Assembly (NCBI GenBank): GCA_934663885.1
Contig: CAKUKW010000010.1
Coordinates: 1 to 21,896, forward strand
Direction of reading: 5' to 3'
From: an uncultured Tidjanibacter sp.
GTDB taxonomy: Bacteria; Bacteroidota; Bacteroidia; Bacteroidales; Rikenellaceae
Length of the DNA: 21,896 bases
In this document: positions 6,651-15,600 of the stretch, one piece after another
How positions within the stretch are numbered: the first letter of the stretch is position 1
How the letters are laid out: each line of letters opens with the position of its first letter
Notes under the pieces: model-generated
The model's database searches: none
What the model was told of the DNA's origin: nothing
The model's input: the letters and a program-made list of their open reading frames with translations, nothing else
Program-made: the position numbers and the translations under genes

Positions 6651-8045
6651 ATGAAAACCAAGTACATCGACCTGATCGAACAGACTTTCGAATTCCCGCA
6701 GGATGAATTCACCGTGGAGGACGGCGACCTGCTGTTCCACGATGTTCCGCTTATGGATATCATCAAACAGTACGGTACGCCGCTGAAGATATCCTACCTG
6801 CCCAAGATATCGTCCCAGATACAACGGGCCAAGCGGTTATTCAACGTGGCGATGGCGAAAGTCGATTATAAGAGCAGTTACAATTACTGTTACTGTACGA
6901 AAAGTTCGCACTTTTCTTTCGTGCTCGAAGAGGCGCTGAAGAACGATATCCACCTGGAAACCTCTTCCGCTTACGATATTCACATAATAAATGCCCTGTA
7001 TGACGGAGGCCTGATAGACAAGAACACTTACATAGTCTGCAACGGCTTCAAGCGCCCGCAGTACGTGGAGAATATCGCAAACCTCATAAACAGCGGTTTC
7101 GAGAATACGATACCGGTGCTCGACAACAAGGAGGAGCTCGACCTGTTCAACGACGTGATCGAGAAGCCGTGCAACATAGGTATACGCATCGCGGCGGAAG
7201 AGGAGCCCAAGTTCGATTTCTATACCTCGCGCCTCGGCATCCGCTACAACGACATAATCGAATACTACAAAAAGAAGATAAAAGGCAATAAGAAATACCG
7301 CCTCAAGATGCTTCATTTCTTCATCAACACGGGCATCAAGGACACTTCATACTACTGGAACGAGCTGACCAAGTGCCTGCAGGTCTACTGCGAACTGAAG
7401 AAACTGGCTCCGGAGCTCGACTGCCTGAACATCGGCGGCGGGTTTCCGATAAAGAACTCCCTCGGGTTCGAATACGACTACGAATATATGGCCGAGGAGA
7501 TCGTCGCGCAGATAAAGACCGTATGCAACGCCAACGAAGTGGAGGAGCCGCATATCTTCACGGAGTTCGGGTCGTTCACCGTAGGTGAAAGCGGGGCCGC
7601 ACTGTTCTCGATAATCAACCAGAAGCAGCAGAACGACCGTGAGATGTGGTACATGATCGACAGCTCGTTCATGACCACCCTGCCAGACACGTGGGGCATC
7701 CACCAGCGCTATCCGTTGCTGGCCATCAACAACTGGGACCAGGAATACCAGCGTGTCTTCCTCGGCGGGCTGTCGTGCGACAGCGAGGACTACTACAGCG
7801 GCGAATCGCATGCCAACGCGGTCTTCCTCCCCAAGCTCACGGACGGCTCCACCCAATACATAGGTTTCTTCCATACGGGGGCCTACCAGGAGTCGCTCGG
7901 AGGGTTCGGCGGCATCCAGCACTGCCTCATTCCCGCTCCGAAACATATTATCATCGACCGCGAAAAAGGAGACAGCGACTACTACACCCGCCTGTTCGCC
8001 AAGGAGCAGAGCTACCGTTCGATGATGAGGATACTTGGGTATTGA
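6651..8045 (+). CDS. speA: Arginine decarboxylase (PLP-dependent, fold III, short Bacteroidota form)
   Basis: This 464-aa protein matches the Bacteroidota arginine decarboxylase pattern I know: the N-terminus MKTKYIDLIEQTFEFPQDEF, the PLP-lysine region YCYCTKSSHF (Lys84), HLETSSAYDI, RIAAEEEPKFDFYTSRLGIR, the phosphate-binding NIGGGFP (about 261-266) and FTEFGSFTVGESG. The active-site Cys-Asp pair CDSEDYYSGE is near 376. It should decarboxylate arginine to agmatine in the cytoplasm, the first step to putrescine and spermidine. It is shorter than the SpeA of enterobacteria (about 630-660 aa), as expected for this subfamily. The gene stands alone, read divergently from the HU-like gene and followed by a hairpin at 8111-8144. 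Its leader carries a notable inverted repeat at 6569-6620. Exact substrate choice among basic amino acids rests on family resemblance. Confidence 0.9.
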   Translation: MKTKYIDLIEQTFEFPQDEFTVEDGDLLFHDVPLMDIIKQYGTPLKISYLPKISSQIQRAKRLFNVAMAKVDYKSSYNYCYCTKSSHFSFVLEEALKNDIHLETSSAYDIHIINALYDGGLIDKNTYIVCNGFKRPQYVENIANLINSGFENTIPVLDNKEELDLFNDVIEKPCNIGIRIAAEEEPKFDFYTSRLGIRYNDIIEYYKKKIKGNKKYRLKMLHFFINTGIKDTSYYWNELTKCLQVYCELKKLAPELDCLNIGGGFPIKNSLGFEYDYEYMAEEIVAQIKTVCNANEVEEPHIFTEFGSFTVGESGAALFSIINQKQQNDREMWYMIDSSFMTTLPDTWGIHQRYPLLAINNWDQEYQRVFLGGLSCDSEDYYSGESHANAVFLPKLTDGSTQYIGFFHTGAYQESLGGFGGIQHCLIPAPKHIIIDREKGDSDYYTRLFAKEQSYRSMMRILGY

Positions 8046-8110
8046 TATAAAATAATCGGGCATACGAATAAAATAAAAATCTCACCTGCTTCATTATAAA
8101 AATTATTTAT

Positions 8111-8144
8111 ACGGCCACCGCACGGCCCTGCCGCGGGTGGCCGT
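8111..8144 (+). terminator. Strong hairpin downstream of speA
   Basis: ACGGCCACC pairs perfectly with GGTGGCCGT, and GC/GC extends the stem past a one-base bulge, leaving a loop of about 11 nt. It lies 65 bp after the speA stop. The downstream bases AAATTGTTAAT form only a poor T-tract. On the other strand an AT-rich tail, ATAAATAATTTTTAT, follows. It is probably a transcription end or a 3'-stabilising structure. Confidence 0.55.
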
Positions 8145-8197
8145 AAATTGTTAATAAAATGTGGTAAAACCGTTCCGGGTTTCTGCTTATAGTTTCG

Positions 8198-8205
8198 TAC
8201 CTTTG
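8198..8205 (+). promoter_or_regulatory. Candidate dnaE promoter (-7 box TACCTTTG)
   Basis: TACCTTTG is an exact TAnnTTTG match. TTCC at 8173-8176 sits 21 bp upstream in place of the -33 TTTG. The predicted leader is about 84 nt. I see no known riboswitch fold in the leader. Confidence 0.6.
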
Positions 8206-8295
8206 TAGAGGTTTTGCGCATGACGTTTATTTTTAATTGTCCAAAGGGCGGCTTAAGTAAACCATGCGGGCATCACAAAAAAGAAATCAGGAATT

Positions 8296-11200
8296 ATGCC
8301 TAAATTCGTTCACCTGCACGTCCATACGCAGTATTCAATACTCGACGGCGCCGCGTCTATCCAGTCGCTGATAGACCGTGCGTCCGAATTGGGCATGCCT
8401 GCCGTTGCCATTACCGACCACGGCAATATGTTCGGGGCGAAGGAATTTTACGACAAGGCGCGTAAGGCGGGCATAAAACCCATTCTCGGATGCGAGGTTT
8501 ACGTCGTGCGGAACCGTTTCGAAAAGGACAAGGACGAGAAGGCCGGCGACCACCTTATACTGCTGGCGAAAAACCTCACGGGATACCACAACCTTATAAA
8601 AATGGTCTCCTATTCATGGACGGAAGGATTCTATTATAAGCCCAGGATAGACAAGGAACTTTTAAGAAAATACCACGAAGGTCTTATATGTTCATCAGCC
8701 TGCCTCGGCGGGGAGCTTCCGCAGGCGATAATGCGCGGTGATGAGGCAGGGGCCGAAGCGGTAATACGGGAATTCAAGGAAATATTCGGAGAGGACTATT
8801 ATCTTGAGCTCCAGCTCCACAAGCCCAAATCGGGGCTTGCGAACAACGGGGTTTACGAGCACCAGGTGAAAGTCAACGAGACATTGGTCGGATTGTCGCA
8901 AAAATACGGCGTTAAGCTGATCGCGACCAACGACTCCCATTTTACGCTCGAGGAAGACGCCCAGGCCCATGACCACCTCATCTGCCTGAACACCGGCAAG
9001 GATCTGGACGACCCGAACAGGATGAGGTATACCGGACAGGAATATTTCAAGACCGCGGAAGAAATGGCGGCGCTTTTTCCGGGTCAGCCCGAGGCGCTGG
9101 AGAATACGCTGGAAATAGCGGCTAAAATCGAAGAATACTCCATAGAGCACAAGCCGCTTATGCCGGACTTCCCGCTACCGGAAGATTTCCCGATAGACAT
9201 CACGAAATTGCTGGAGACTTTCATTCGCAGGTTCGACCATAAAATAAAGGATGAACAGAATAAACTGGACGAATTCGTAAAAGCCGACAACGAAGAAAAA
9301 ACGGCCAAACAGACTGCCAGGATAGAAAAACTTTGCTCCATAAGGGACGAAGCGTGCGGAGCTCCCTCGCTCGACGAGTTTGTCAGAGGCGACGAGGAGC
9401 TTGAAGAATGGCTCACCGTCTCACGGCAGTTCATATACCTGAGCCATATCTCCTACGAAGGGGCAAAGGCGCGCTACGGTGAGCAGTTGCCCGACGATGT
9501 CCTGAAAAGGCTCGATTACGAGCTGGGGGTCATCGAATGGATGGGATTCCCCGGATACTTTTTGATCGTATGGGATTTTATCAGGGCCGCGAGGGAAATG
9601 GGTGTGTCGGTAGGGCCGGGCCGCGGTTCGGCTGCCGGTTCGGTCGTAGCCTACTGCCTGAAGATAACGAATATAGATCCGCTCGCATACGATTTGCTTT
9701 TCGAGCGTTTTCTTAACCCCGACCGTATCTCGATGCCCGACGTCGATATAGACTTCGACGAGGACGGGCGCGCCGACGTGCTTAAATACGTCATCAACAA
9801 ATACGGCAGTAAACGCGTGGCACAGATAGTCACTTTCGGTACCATGGCCCCAAAAATGGCAATACGGGATGTAGCGCGCGTGCAGAAACTTCCGCTCTCG
9901 GACAGCGACCGCCTTGCCAAGCTCGTTCCCGACCGCCTGATACCGCATAAAGGAGAGACGCCGTTCCAAAGGGCTTACAAGGATTCGCCGGAGCTTGCCA
10001 GAGAGCGTGATTCGACCAACATACTCGTTCAAAACACGCTGAAATACGCAGAGAAACTCGAAGGCTCGGTGCGTCAGACTGGCGTACACGCCTGCGGCGT
10101 CATCATAGGCAAGGACGACCTGGAGCTTTACGCGCCGCTGGCAGTGGCCAAGGATAAGGAGAAAAGTGCGGGAGGCAAGGAGGACGGATATATAAACATC
10201 GTCCAGTACGAAGGCACCCTGGTAGAGAGCGTAGGACTCATAAAGATGGACTTCCTGGGCCTCAAAACCCTTTCGATAATCAAGGATGCGCTCGTCAATA
10301 TCAAACGCATCAAAGGGCTCGACATAGATATAGACGCCATACCTTTCGACGATGCGAAGACATACGAGTTGTTCAGCAGGGGCGAAACGACGGGCATATT
10401 CCAGTTCGAGTCGGACGGTATGAAAAAGCACATGAGGGCCCTCCAGCCGACGCGCTTCGAGGACCTAATAGCGATGAACGCCCTCTACCGGCCGGGGCCG
10501 ATGGAGAAGATACCCAACTTCATCGCCCGTAAACACGGACGTGAAAAAGTTGAGTACGACCTGCCCGGCATGGAGGAATTCCTTTCGGACACTTACGGCA
10601 TCACCGTTTACCAGGAGCAGGTGATGCGCCTGTCGCAGAAACTGGCGGGATTTACCGGCGGCGAGGCCGATACCCTGCGCAAAGCGATGGGTAAGAAGCA
10701 GCGTGCGGTGCTCGACAAGATGAAGCCTAAATTTATCGCGGGCACCACGGCGAACGGCCACGACGCGACGGTTTGTGAAAAAATATGGAGCGACTGGGAG
10801 GCTTTTGCCGAGTACGCTTTCAATAAATCGCACGCGACCTGCTACGCCTACGTAGCTTACCAGACAGCATACCTGAAGGCAAACTACCCCTCGGAGTTCA
10901 TGGCCGCCCTCCTCAGCCGTAACCAGTCCAACATGGACAAACTGGCGTTCTTCATGGACGAGTGCAAACGGATGGGTATAAACGTAATGGGGCCCGATAT
11001 CAACGAGAGTATGGAAACCTTCACCGCAGACGCCCAGGGTAATGTCCGTTTCGGGCTGGCCGGAGTAAAGGGCGTGGGCGAGGCAGCCATGACCAGCATA
11101 GTGCAGGAACGCGAGGCGGGAGGGAAGTTCCTCGATATCTACGATTTCGTGGAGAGGGTGAACATGCAGTCGGTAAACCGCAAGAATATAGAGAACATGG

Positions 11201-12060
11201 CCCTTGCGGGGGCTTTCGATTCGATAAGCGGCTTCCACCGCAGCAAATTCTTCTGCGCCGACCAGCGCGACGCCAGCGGCACAATATTCCTCGACCAACT
11301 ACTGAAATACGGTTCGAGGGTACAAACGGAAAAGAACACTTCGCAGCAGAGCCTTTTCGGAGGGACCGGCGAAGTGGACATACAGAAGCCTGTCGTTCCG
11401 CAGTGCCAGGAGTGGTCTAAACTGGAAACGCTCAATCACGAGCGGGAGATGATCGGGATGTTCCTCTCTTCGCACCCGCTCGATGATCATTCGGTTGTAA
11501 TAAAGCATTTCTGCAACACGAATATGACCGATTTCTCCAACCTCGACAACCTCCGCAACAAAGATTTCATGGCGGCAGGGATGGTTACGGAGGTAATGAA
11601 CGGGATGACGCGGACGGGAAAGCCTTTCGGGCGTTTCAAGTTGGAGGATTACAGCGGGCAGCACGAATTCGCACTTTTCGATAAAGATTACGAAAATTTC
11701 CGCAAATACCTTTATACTGACTATTTCCTTCTTATAAAGGGGCGGGTGCAGCCGAAGTTCTACAAAAAAGACGAATACGAGCCAAAGATAAACGCTATGA
11801 TGCAGCTGGACGAGGCCCGGGAGACTTTCGTGAAGGAATTGGTACTAAGTTTGTACGTCAACGATATATCGCAGGAGATGATCTCGGAGCTTTCGGGCAA
11901 GCTGGAATCGTGTCCCGGCAATACGCCCCTGCGGGTAAAGATAGTAGATTCGCGCGACGGGGTGATGCTCGGGTTCTTCTCAAGGAGCATCAGGGTCGAA
12001 GTCGGCAGGGATCTTGTGGATTTCCTCGATAGCTACCAAATCAATTATTCGATAGCATAA
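8296..12060 (+). CDS. dnaE: DNA polymerase III subunit alpha
   Basis: This 1254-aa protein is the replicative polymerase catalytic subunit. The N-terminal PHP domain starts HLHVHTQYSILDGAASIQSL and has AITDHGNM and GCEVYV. The polymerase palm includes GPGRGSAAGSVVAY, MPDVDIDFDEDGR (acidic residues 484 and 486) and IKMDFLGLKTLSII (Asp652), which align with the three catalytic aspartates of E. coli DnaE as I recall them. Fingers and helix-hairpin-helix parts follow (YRPGPME, YQEQVMRLSQKLAGFT, VMGPDINES). Near residue 1090 onward an OB-fold starts AAGMVTEVMNGMTRTGKPFG. It is about 90 aa longer than E. coli DnaE. Part of the excess is a charged, probably helical stretch at about 311-372, between the PHP domain and the palm. 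trxA follows 78 bp downstream on the same strand without a clear terminator. Confidence 0.97.
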   Translation: MPKFVHLHVHTQYSILDGAASIQSLIDRASELGMPAVAITDHGNMFGAKEFYDKARKAGIKPILGCEVYVVRNRFEKDKDEKAGDHLILLAKNLTGYHNLIKMVSYSWTEGFYYKPRIDKELLRKYHEGLICSSACLGGELPQAIMRGDEAGAEAVIREFKEIFGEDYYLELQLHKPKSGLANNGVYEHQVKVNETLVGLSQKYGVKLIATNDSHFTLEEDAQAHDHLICLNTGKDLDDPNRMRYTGQEYFKTAEEMAALFPGQPEALENTLEIAAKIEEYSIEHKPLMPDFPLPEDFPIDITKLLETFIRRFDHKIKDEQNKLDEFVKADNEEKTAKQTARIEKLCSIRDEACGAPSLDEFVRGDEELEEWLTVSRQFIYLSHISYEGAKARYGEQLPDDVLKRLDYELGVIEWMGFPGYFLIVWDFIRAAREMGVSVGPGRGSAAGSVVAYCLKITNIDPLAYDLLFERFLNPDRISMPDVDIDFDEDGRADVLKYVINKYGSKRVAQIVTFGTMAPKMAIRDVARVQKLPLSDSDRLAKLVPDRLIPHKGETPFQRAYKDSPELARERDSTNILVQNTLKYAEKLEGSVRQTGVHACGVIIGKDDLELYAPLAVAKDKEKSAGGKEDGYINIVQYEGTLVESVGLIKMDFLGLKTLSIIKDALVNIKRIKGLDIDIDAIPFDDAKTYELFSRGETTGIFQFESDGMKKHMRALQPTRFEDLIAMNALYRPGPMEKIPNFIARKHGREKVEYDLPGMEEFLSDTYGITVYQEQVMRLSQKLAGFTGGEADTLRKAMGKKQRAVLDKMKPKFIAGTTANGHDATVCEKIWSDWEAFAEYAFNKSHATCYAYVAYQTAYLKANYPSEFMAALLSRNQSNMDKLAFFMDECKRMGINVMGPDINESMETFTADAQGNVRFGLAGVKGVGEAAMTSIVQEREAGGKFLDIYDFVERVNMQSVNRKNIENMALAGAFDSISGFHRSKFFCADQRDASGTIFLDQLLKYGSRVQTEKNTSQQSLFGGTGEVDIQKPVVPQCQEWSKLETLNHEREMIGMFLSSHPLDDHSVVIKHFCNTNMTDFSNLDNLRNKDFMAAGMVTEVMNGMTRTGKPFGRFKLEDYSGQHEFALFDKDYENFRKYLYTDYFLLIKGRVQPKFYKKDEYEPKINAMMQLDEARETFVKELVLSLYVNDISQEMISELSGKLESCPGNTPLRVKIVDSRDGVMLGFFSRSIRVEVGRDLVDFLDSYQINYSIA

Positions 12061-12138
12061 AGGCAATAAAGGAACCAATATTTACGTATCAGATACAACA
12101 AAAAGAATCTAAATAACAACAATCAAAATTTTAGTATT

Positions 12139-12456
12139 ATGGCACTGAATATCACAAAAGAGAAGTTCGAGGAACTTTCGGCGTCGGGAAAACCGTTCGT
12201 TATAGATTTCTGGGCGGAATGGTGCGGCCCCTGCCGCATGATAGGTCCCATCATCGAGGAGCTCGCAGACGAATACGCGGGTAAGGTCGAGATCGGCAAA
12301 TGCAACGTCGATGAAGTGAACGAGCTTGCTGTCAAGTTCAGCGTAAGGAGCATCCCGACCGTTATCTTCCTCAAACCAGGAGGCGAGCTTGCGGACAAGA
12401 TCGTAGGGACGGCAAGCAAAGATTCATACAAAGCTAAAATAGACTCCCTTCTTTAA
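12139..12456 (+). CDS. trxA: Thioredoxin
   Basis: This 105-aa protein has the redox motif WAEWCGPCRM with Cys29 and Cys32, the cis-proline region VRSIPTVIFLKPGGE, and the usual thioredoxin length and order of strands and helices. There is no signal peptide, so it is cytoplasmic. It reduces disulfides in enzymes such as ribonucleotide reductase, using electrons from thioredoxin reductase, which is not in this window. It lies 78 bp after dnaE on the same strand, and I see no obvious promoter box in the gap, so the two may be co-transcribed. A strong hairpin terminator at 12474-12507 closes the unit. Confidence 0.97.
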   Translation: MALNITKEKFEELSASGKPFVIDFWAEWCGPCRMIGPIIEELADEYAGKVEIGKCNVDEVNELAVKFSVRSIPTVIFLKPGGELADKIVGTASKDSYKAKIDSLL

Positions 12457-12473
12457 TCCCGGGCGGTTTTAAT

Positions 12474-12507
12474 AATAAAGGCGCGGCTTAACTGCCGCGC
12501 CTTTATT
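12474..12507. terminator. Bidirectional terminator between trxA and the GNAT gene
   Basis: AATAAAGGCGCGGC and its exact reverse complement form a 14-bp stem with a 6-nt loop (TTAACT). The A-rich 5' end and T-rich 3' end of the stem let it act in both directions. It serves the convergent genes trxA (+) and GNAT (-). Confidence 0.85.
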
Positions 12508-12524
12508 GATTTCCCGGCACGGGG

Positions 12525-12917
12525 TCAGCGCAGTTTCACTTCGAATACCGAACCTTCCCTGCCGTACCCCTTTTTCTCATAAAACTCATCCTCATCGGAA
12601 AGTACGTATACGGTCTGCCGGGGGTAATCACGGCAGACCGCCTCCATCAGCCGTTGTCCTATCCCCCGCCCCCTGTATCTCTTTTCAACCAGCAGGTCGG
12701 ATATATAAATATAGATTCCGTTATCGTCCACCGAACGCGAGTAACCGCAAAGATGATCGCCGTCGAAAGCGGCGTACGTTATGGAATTCCCAAGGGCTTT
12801 AACGTAAACATCCTCCACATCGTTATAGCAATCCCATTGCGTCCCTTCGCTTGCAATCAGAGCGAACAACCGCTCCTTGTCGCGGGGCCCGTATCTCCTT
12901 ATTATGATTTTATCCAT
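12525..12917 (-). CDS. GNAT family N-acetyltransferase
   Basis: This 130-aa protein has the acetyl-CoA binding motif A, LLVEKRYRGRGIGQRLMEAV, with RGRGIG at residues 82-87. The later GNAT element EFYEKKGYGREGSVFEVKL is near the end, where the aromatic residues and KKGY are typical of family members. The fold should transfer an acetyl group from acetyl-CoA to an amine; the substrate cannot be read from the sequence. It is of minimal single-domain length and starts MDKIIIRRYGPRDKERLFAL, matching the first strand and helix of the fold. Upstream, only 32 bp away, is the terminator of the saccharopine-dehydrogenase-like gene, so expression may depend on read-through or on a promoter I could not identify. 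It ends convergently with trxA. Confidence 0.9.
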   Translation of the reverse strand: MDKIIIRRYGPRDKERLFALIASEGTQWDCYNDVEDVYVKALGNSITYAAFDGDHLCGYSRSVDDNGIYIYISDLLVEKRYRGRGIGQRLMEAVCRDYPRQTVYVLSDEDEFYEKKGYGREGSVFEVKLR

Positions 12918-12949
12918 TTCCAGTGAATAGTATAAAGTGCTCCCAGTCG

Positions 12950-12979
12950 AAAATACCCCGAAATAATCCGGGGTATTTT
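12950..12979. terminator. Terminator downstream of the saccharopine-dehydrogenase-like gene
   Basis: AAAATACCCCG pairs with CGGGGTATTTT over 11 bp with an 8-nt loop. On the minus strand the stem ends in TTTT, which suits the end of the 13029-14219 gene, 50 bp upstream. On the plus strand it is followed by extra T residues, so it could work both ways. Confidence 0.8.
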
Positions 12980-13028
12980 TTACAGTTGTCTTCAGAATCC
13001 CAGAACCGGATCCTATATTTCATTAACA

Positions 13029-14219
13029 TTACACTTCGAGGTCTATATCGAACAGCTCTACGAACGGAAGGCCTTGCGCACCAATCTCAGCCATAAATGG
13101 ATCCGGATCGAACTCCTCTACATTCCTCACGCCCGGCATACGCCAAAAACCCTTTGCCCACATGGCTGCACCGAGAGCGGCGGGGACTCCGGTCGTATAG
13201 CTGACCGCCTGGGTACCGGTTTCTTCGTAAGCCTTTTCGTGGTCGCAGTTATTATATATATAGTATGTACGCTCTTTCCCGTCTTTTATCCCCTTGATGC
13301 GGCAGCCTATTGATGTCTTGCCAGTATAGTTTTCGCCGAGTGATTTCGGATCTGGAAGCACCGCCTTGAGGAACTGGATAGGCACGATCTCGACCCCGTT
13401 ATACATTATCGGGTCGATACGCGCCATACCGATATTCTGTATCACTCGCAGGTGCGTCAGGTACTCCTGTCCGAATGTCATCCAGAAACGTGCGCGCCTG
13501 ATCGTTGGATAATTCTTCACAAGGGACTCCAGCTCTTCATGATAGATCACGTAAGACTCTTTCGGCCCTATCTCAGGATATGTTATCGGCCGGTGTATCT
13601 CATGAGGCTCGGTTTCGACCCACTTGCCGTTCTCCCAGTATTTGCCTTTTTGGGTGACCTCGCGGATATTTATTTCAGGATTGAAATTGGTGGCGAAAGC
13701 CATGCCGTGGTTACCTGCATTGCAGTCAACTATATCGAGGTAATGTATCTCGTCGAAATAATGCTTGGCGGCATAGGCCACGTAAATGGCGGAAACGCCC
13801 GGATCGAAGCCACAGCCGAGTATAGCCGTCAGGCCAGCGTCCTTGAACCTGTCATGGTATGCCCACTGCCACTTATACTCGAACTTGGCCTCGTCTTTCG
13901 GTTCGTAATTGGCCGTGTCGAGGTAATTGACCCCGCATTTGAGGCAGGCTTCCATAATGGTAAGGTCCTGGTACGGAAGGGCCACATTAATAACAATGTC
14001 CGGCTTGAAGCCCGTCATCAGTTCTACAAGTTCATCGACACTGTCGGCATCGACCTTTGCCGTCTCTACCCTGCTCCCTCCAATGCGCGCCGCGATATCG
14101 TCGGCTTTACTTTTCGTTCGGCTCGCAAGCATTATATCGGTAAATACCGGGTTGGCAGCCGCCTTGATGGCCGTTACCTGGCCTACCCCGCCCGCTCCTA
14201 TTATCAAAAGTCTGCTCAT
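13029..14219 (-). CDS. Saccharopine dehydrogenase-like protein, probably carboxy(nor)spermidine dehydrogenase
   Basis: This 396-aa protein starts with a Rossmann nucleotide-binding motif, LLIIGAGGVGQVTAIKAAAN (GxGGxG at residues 8-13), and continues with DIMLASRTKSKADDIA. The middle has VNVALPYQDLTIMEACLKCG, YLDTANYEPKDEAKFEY and GCGFDPGVSAIYVAYA, typical of the saccharopine-dehydrogenase family that joins an amine to aspartate semialdehyde. In Bacteroidota this group is annotated as carboxynorspermidine or carboxyspermidine dehydrogenase, which reductively condenses putrescine with aspartate beta-semialdehyde on the way to spermidine. The arginine decarboxylase in this window feeds that pathway. 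The decarboxylase partner (nspC type) is not visible here. The gene has its own -7 box at 14261-14268 and its own terminator. A true lysine-pathway saccharopine dehydrogenase is less likely. Confidence 0.85.
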   Translation of the reverse strand: MSRLLIIGAGGVGQVTAIKAAANPVFTDIMLASRTKSKADDIAARIGGSRVETAKVDADSVDELVELMTGFKPDIVINVALPYQDLTIMEACLKCGVNYLDTANYEPKDEAKFEYKWQWAYHDRFKDAGLTAILGCGFDPGVSAIYVAYAAKHYFDEIHYLDIVDCNAGNHGMAFATNFNPEINIREVTQKGKYWENGKWVETEPHEIHRPITYPEIGPKESYVIYHEELESLVKNYPTIRRARFWMTFGQEYLTHLRVIQNIGMARIDPIMYNGVEIVPIQFLKAVLPDPKSLGENYTGKTSIGCRIKGIKDGKERTYYIYNNCDHEKAYEETGTQAVSYTTGVPAALGAAMWAKGFWRMPGVRNVEEFDPDPFMAEIGAQGLPFVELFDIDLEV

Positions 14220-14260
14220 CTTAAGATAGTATTTGATTGTTAAACATTTTTCTTAGAATA

Positions 14261-14268
14261 CAAAGATA
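14261..14268 (-). promoter_or_regulatory. Candidate promoter of the saccharopine-dehydrogenase-like gene
   Basis: The minus strand reads TATCTTTG (TAnnTTTG) with TTCG at 14289-14292, 20 bp upstream, as an imperfect -33 box. The -33 element lies inside the last codons of the histidine kinase gene. The predicted leader is about 35 nt. No terminator separates the kinase gene from this one, so read-through is possible. Confidence 0.6.
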
Positions 14269-14283
14269 ACAAGTTAAACGGAA

Positions 14284-15600
14284 TTACCCGAACAGCAACG
14301 TAAAGGTAACTTTTTCATCACTGTTGGAGGTGAGCCGGAGCGATCCTCCGTGGAGCCTCATTATCTGCCTGGATATGCTCAATCCGATGCCCGACCCGCC
14401 CTCCTTGGTCGTAAAGAAAGGCATAAATATATTCTCGGCTATCTCGGCCGGAATGGTGCCCCCGTCGTTGCTTATCGCGATTATTATATTTTCGTTGTCG
14501 TCAAGATAGGATTCCACGCTTATCTCTCCTCCTCCCCTTGACGACACCGCCTGCACCGCGTTCTTAAGGATATTCATCACCACCTGGCCGGCAAGGTCCT
14601 CGTCCGCGTATACCAACATGTCTTCTGGCGTTATGGAGCATGTTATCTTAACGTCCGGGCCGGCGGACTGAAGTGAAACCGCCCTTCCTATGAACCCTTT
14701 TACCTCGAACAGGGATTTGTCGGGTGCGGGTATGAAAGTAAATTTCCGGTATGATTCGACGAACGATATCAGGCTCTTGCTGGTGGCATTAATGGTCTGA
14801 AGGCCTTTGGCAACGTCGGTGTCCTCCCCGCTCATGTCGATAAGCGTATCGCTCAGCGACGTGATTGGCGCGAGAGAATTCATTATTTCATGGGTCAGCA
14901 CCCTGATAAGGCGCATCCATGACTCGAGCTCCTTTTCGGCTAACTCATTATTTATATCGGTAACGGCCACGATCTTGAGCATTTCATCTCGGACGGATAC
15001 TTCCGATGCCACGAAGGATATGGCGACCTCGCCGCGCTCGTTAGCGAATGTAAGCTGCATCTTCTCCCCGGGACGTATATTGGACATGGCCGTGGTGATA
15101 GCCGGGTCGATGAGTTTAAACTGGTTGACATGCGTAAGTACCGGCATCCCGAATATGCGCAGGGCCTCGCTGTTTACCTGGTGGACATTCCCCGCATCGT
15201 TAATGGTCACTATTCCCGTACGGACACTCTCCATTATCAACTCGTAGTATTTCTCCCGTTCGATCACCCAGTGTTTCGCATCTGTAAGGATATTTTTTAT
15301 CCTGTTAAGCGCCACGTTCAGCACGGCATCGTCCACCTTCGAAGGATCTTCATTGAAAACGAATGCAAAATCATCGTTCTCAATGGCATTAAACATAAAA
15401 GTCGCCTTACGCACCGATTTGGTATATAGCCTCAGCAGTCGCGAGAAAGCCCAGATGGCCAACAGCACCGCCAGTGCCGCATAAGGATAGAGTTTGGAGG
15501 TGAAAAACCATACTGCCGCCGCCGTACCGATGGCCAACAGTGAGGCGTACGTCACCACATGACGCACCGAGACGAAAGGTTTACCCGAATTAGACGTCAT
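14284..15600 (-). CDS. Membrane-bound sensor histidine kinase (NtrY/AtoS-like)
   Basis: This 438-aa protein has two N-terminal helices, about residues 13-34 and 38-56, with almost no periplasmic loop between them. A PAS-like domain at about 115-220 includes GIVTINDAGNVHQVNSEALR. The phospho-acceptor box LTHEIMNSLAPITSL has His237. The ATPase domain shows VMNILKNAVQAVSSRG (N box), ISNDGGTIP and the lid FMPFFTTKEGGSGIGLSISR. With so little outside the membrane, it probably senses something in the membrane or cytoplasm, as NtrY-like kinases do. Its start codon overlaps the stop of the response regulator (ATGA at 15597-15600), so the two are translationally coupled and almost certainly cognate. 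Confidence 0.95.
   Translation of the reverse strand: MTSNSGKPFVSVRHVVTYASLLAIGTAAAVWFFTSKLYPYAALAVLLAIWAFSRLLRLYTKSVRKATFMFNAIENDDFAFVFNEDPSKVDDAVLNVALNRIKNILTDAKHWVIEREKYYELIMESVRTGIVTINDAGNVHQVNSEALRIFGMPVLTHVNQFKLIDPAITTAMSNIRPGEKMQLTFANERGEVAISFVASEVSVRDEMLKIVAVTDINNELAEKELESWMRLIRVLTHEIMNSLAPITSLSDTLIDMSGEDTDVAKGLQTINATSKSLISFVESYRKFTFIPAPDKSLFEVKGFIGRAVSLQSAGPDVKITCSITPEDMLVYADEDLAGQVVMNILKNAVQAVSSRGGGEISVESYLDDNENIIIAISNDGGTIPAEIAENIFMPFFTTKEGGSGIGLSISRQIMRLHGGSLRLTSNSDEKVTFTLLFG

Noticed and set aside
7347..8063. 238-aa minus-strand open frame opposite speA
   Set aside because: The plus strand encodes unmistakable arginine decarboxylase motifs throughout the same bases.
8046..8295. 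Riboswitch or small RNA in the speA-dnaE gap
   Set aside because: Apart from the speA terminator-like hairpin and the dnaE promoter box I find only a weak 6-bp pairing (CGCATG/CATGCG) and no fold of a known riboswitch class.
9421..10431. 336-aa and other minus-strand open frames opposite dnaE
   Set aside because: They are side effects of the codon use of dnaE; catalytic motifs of DnaE occupy the same region.
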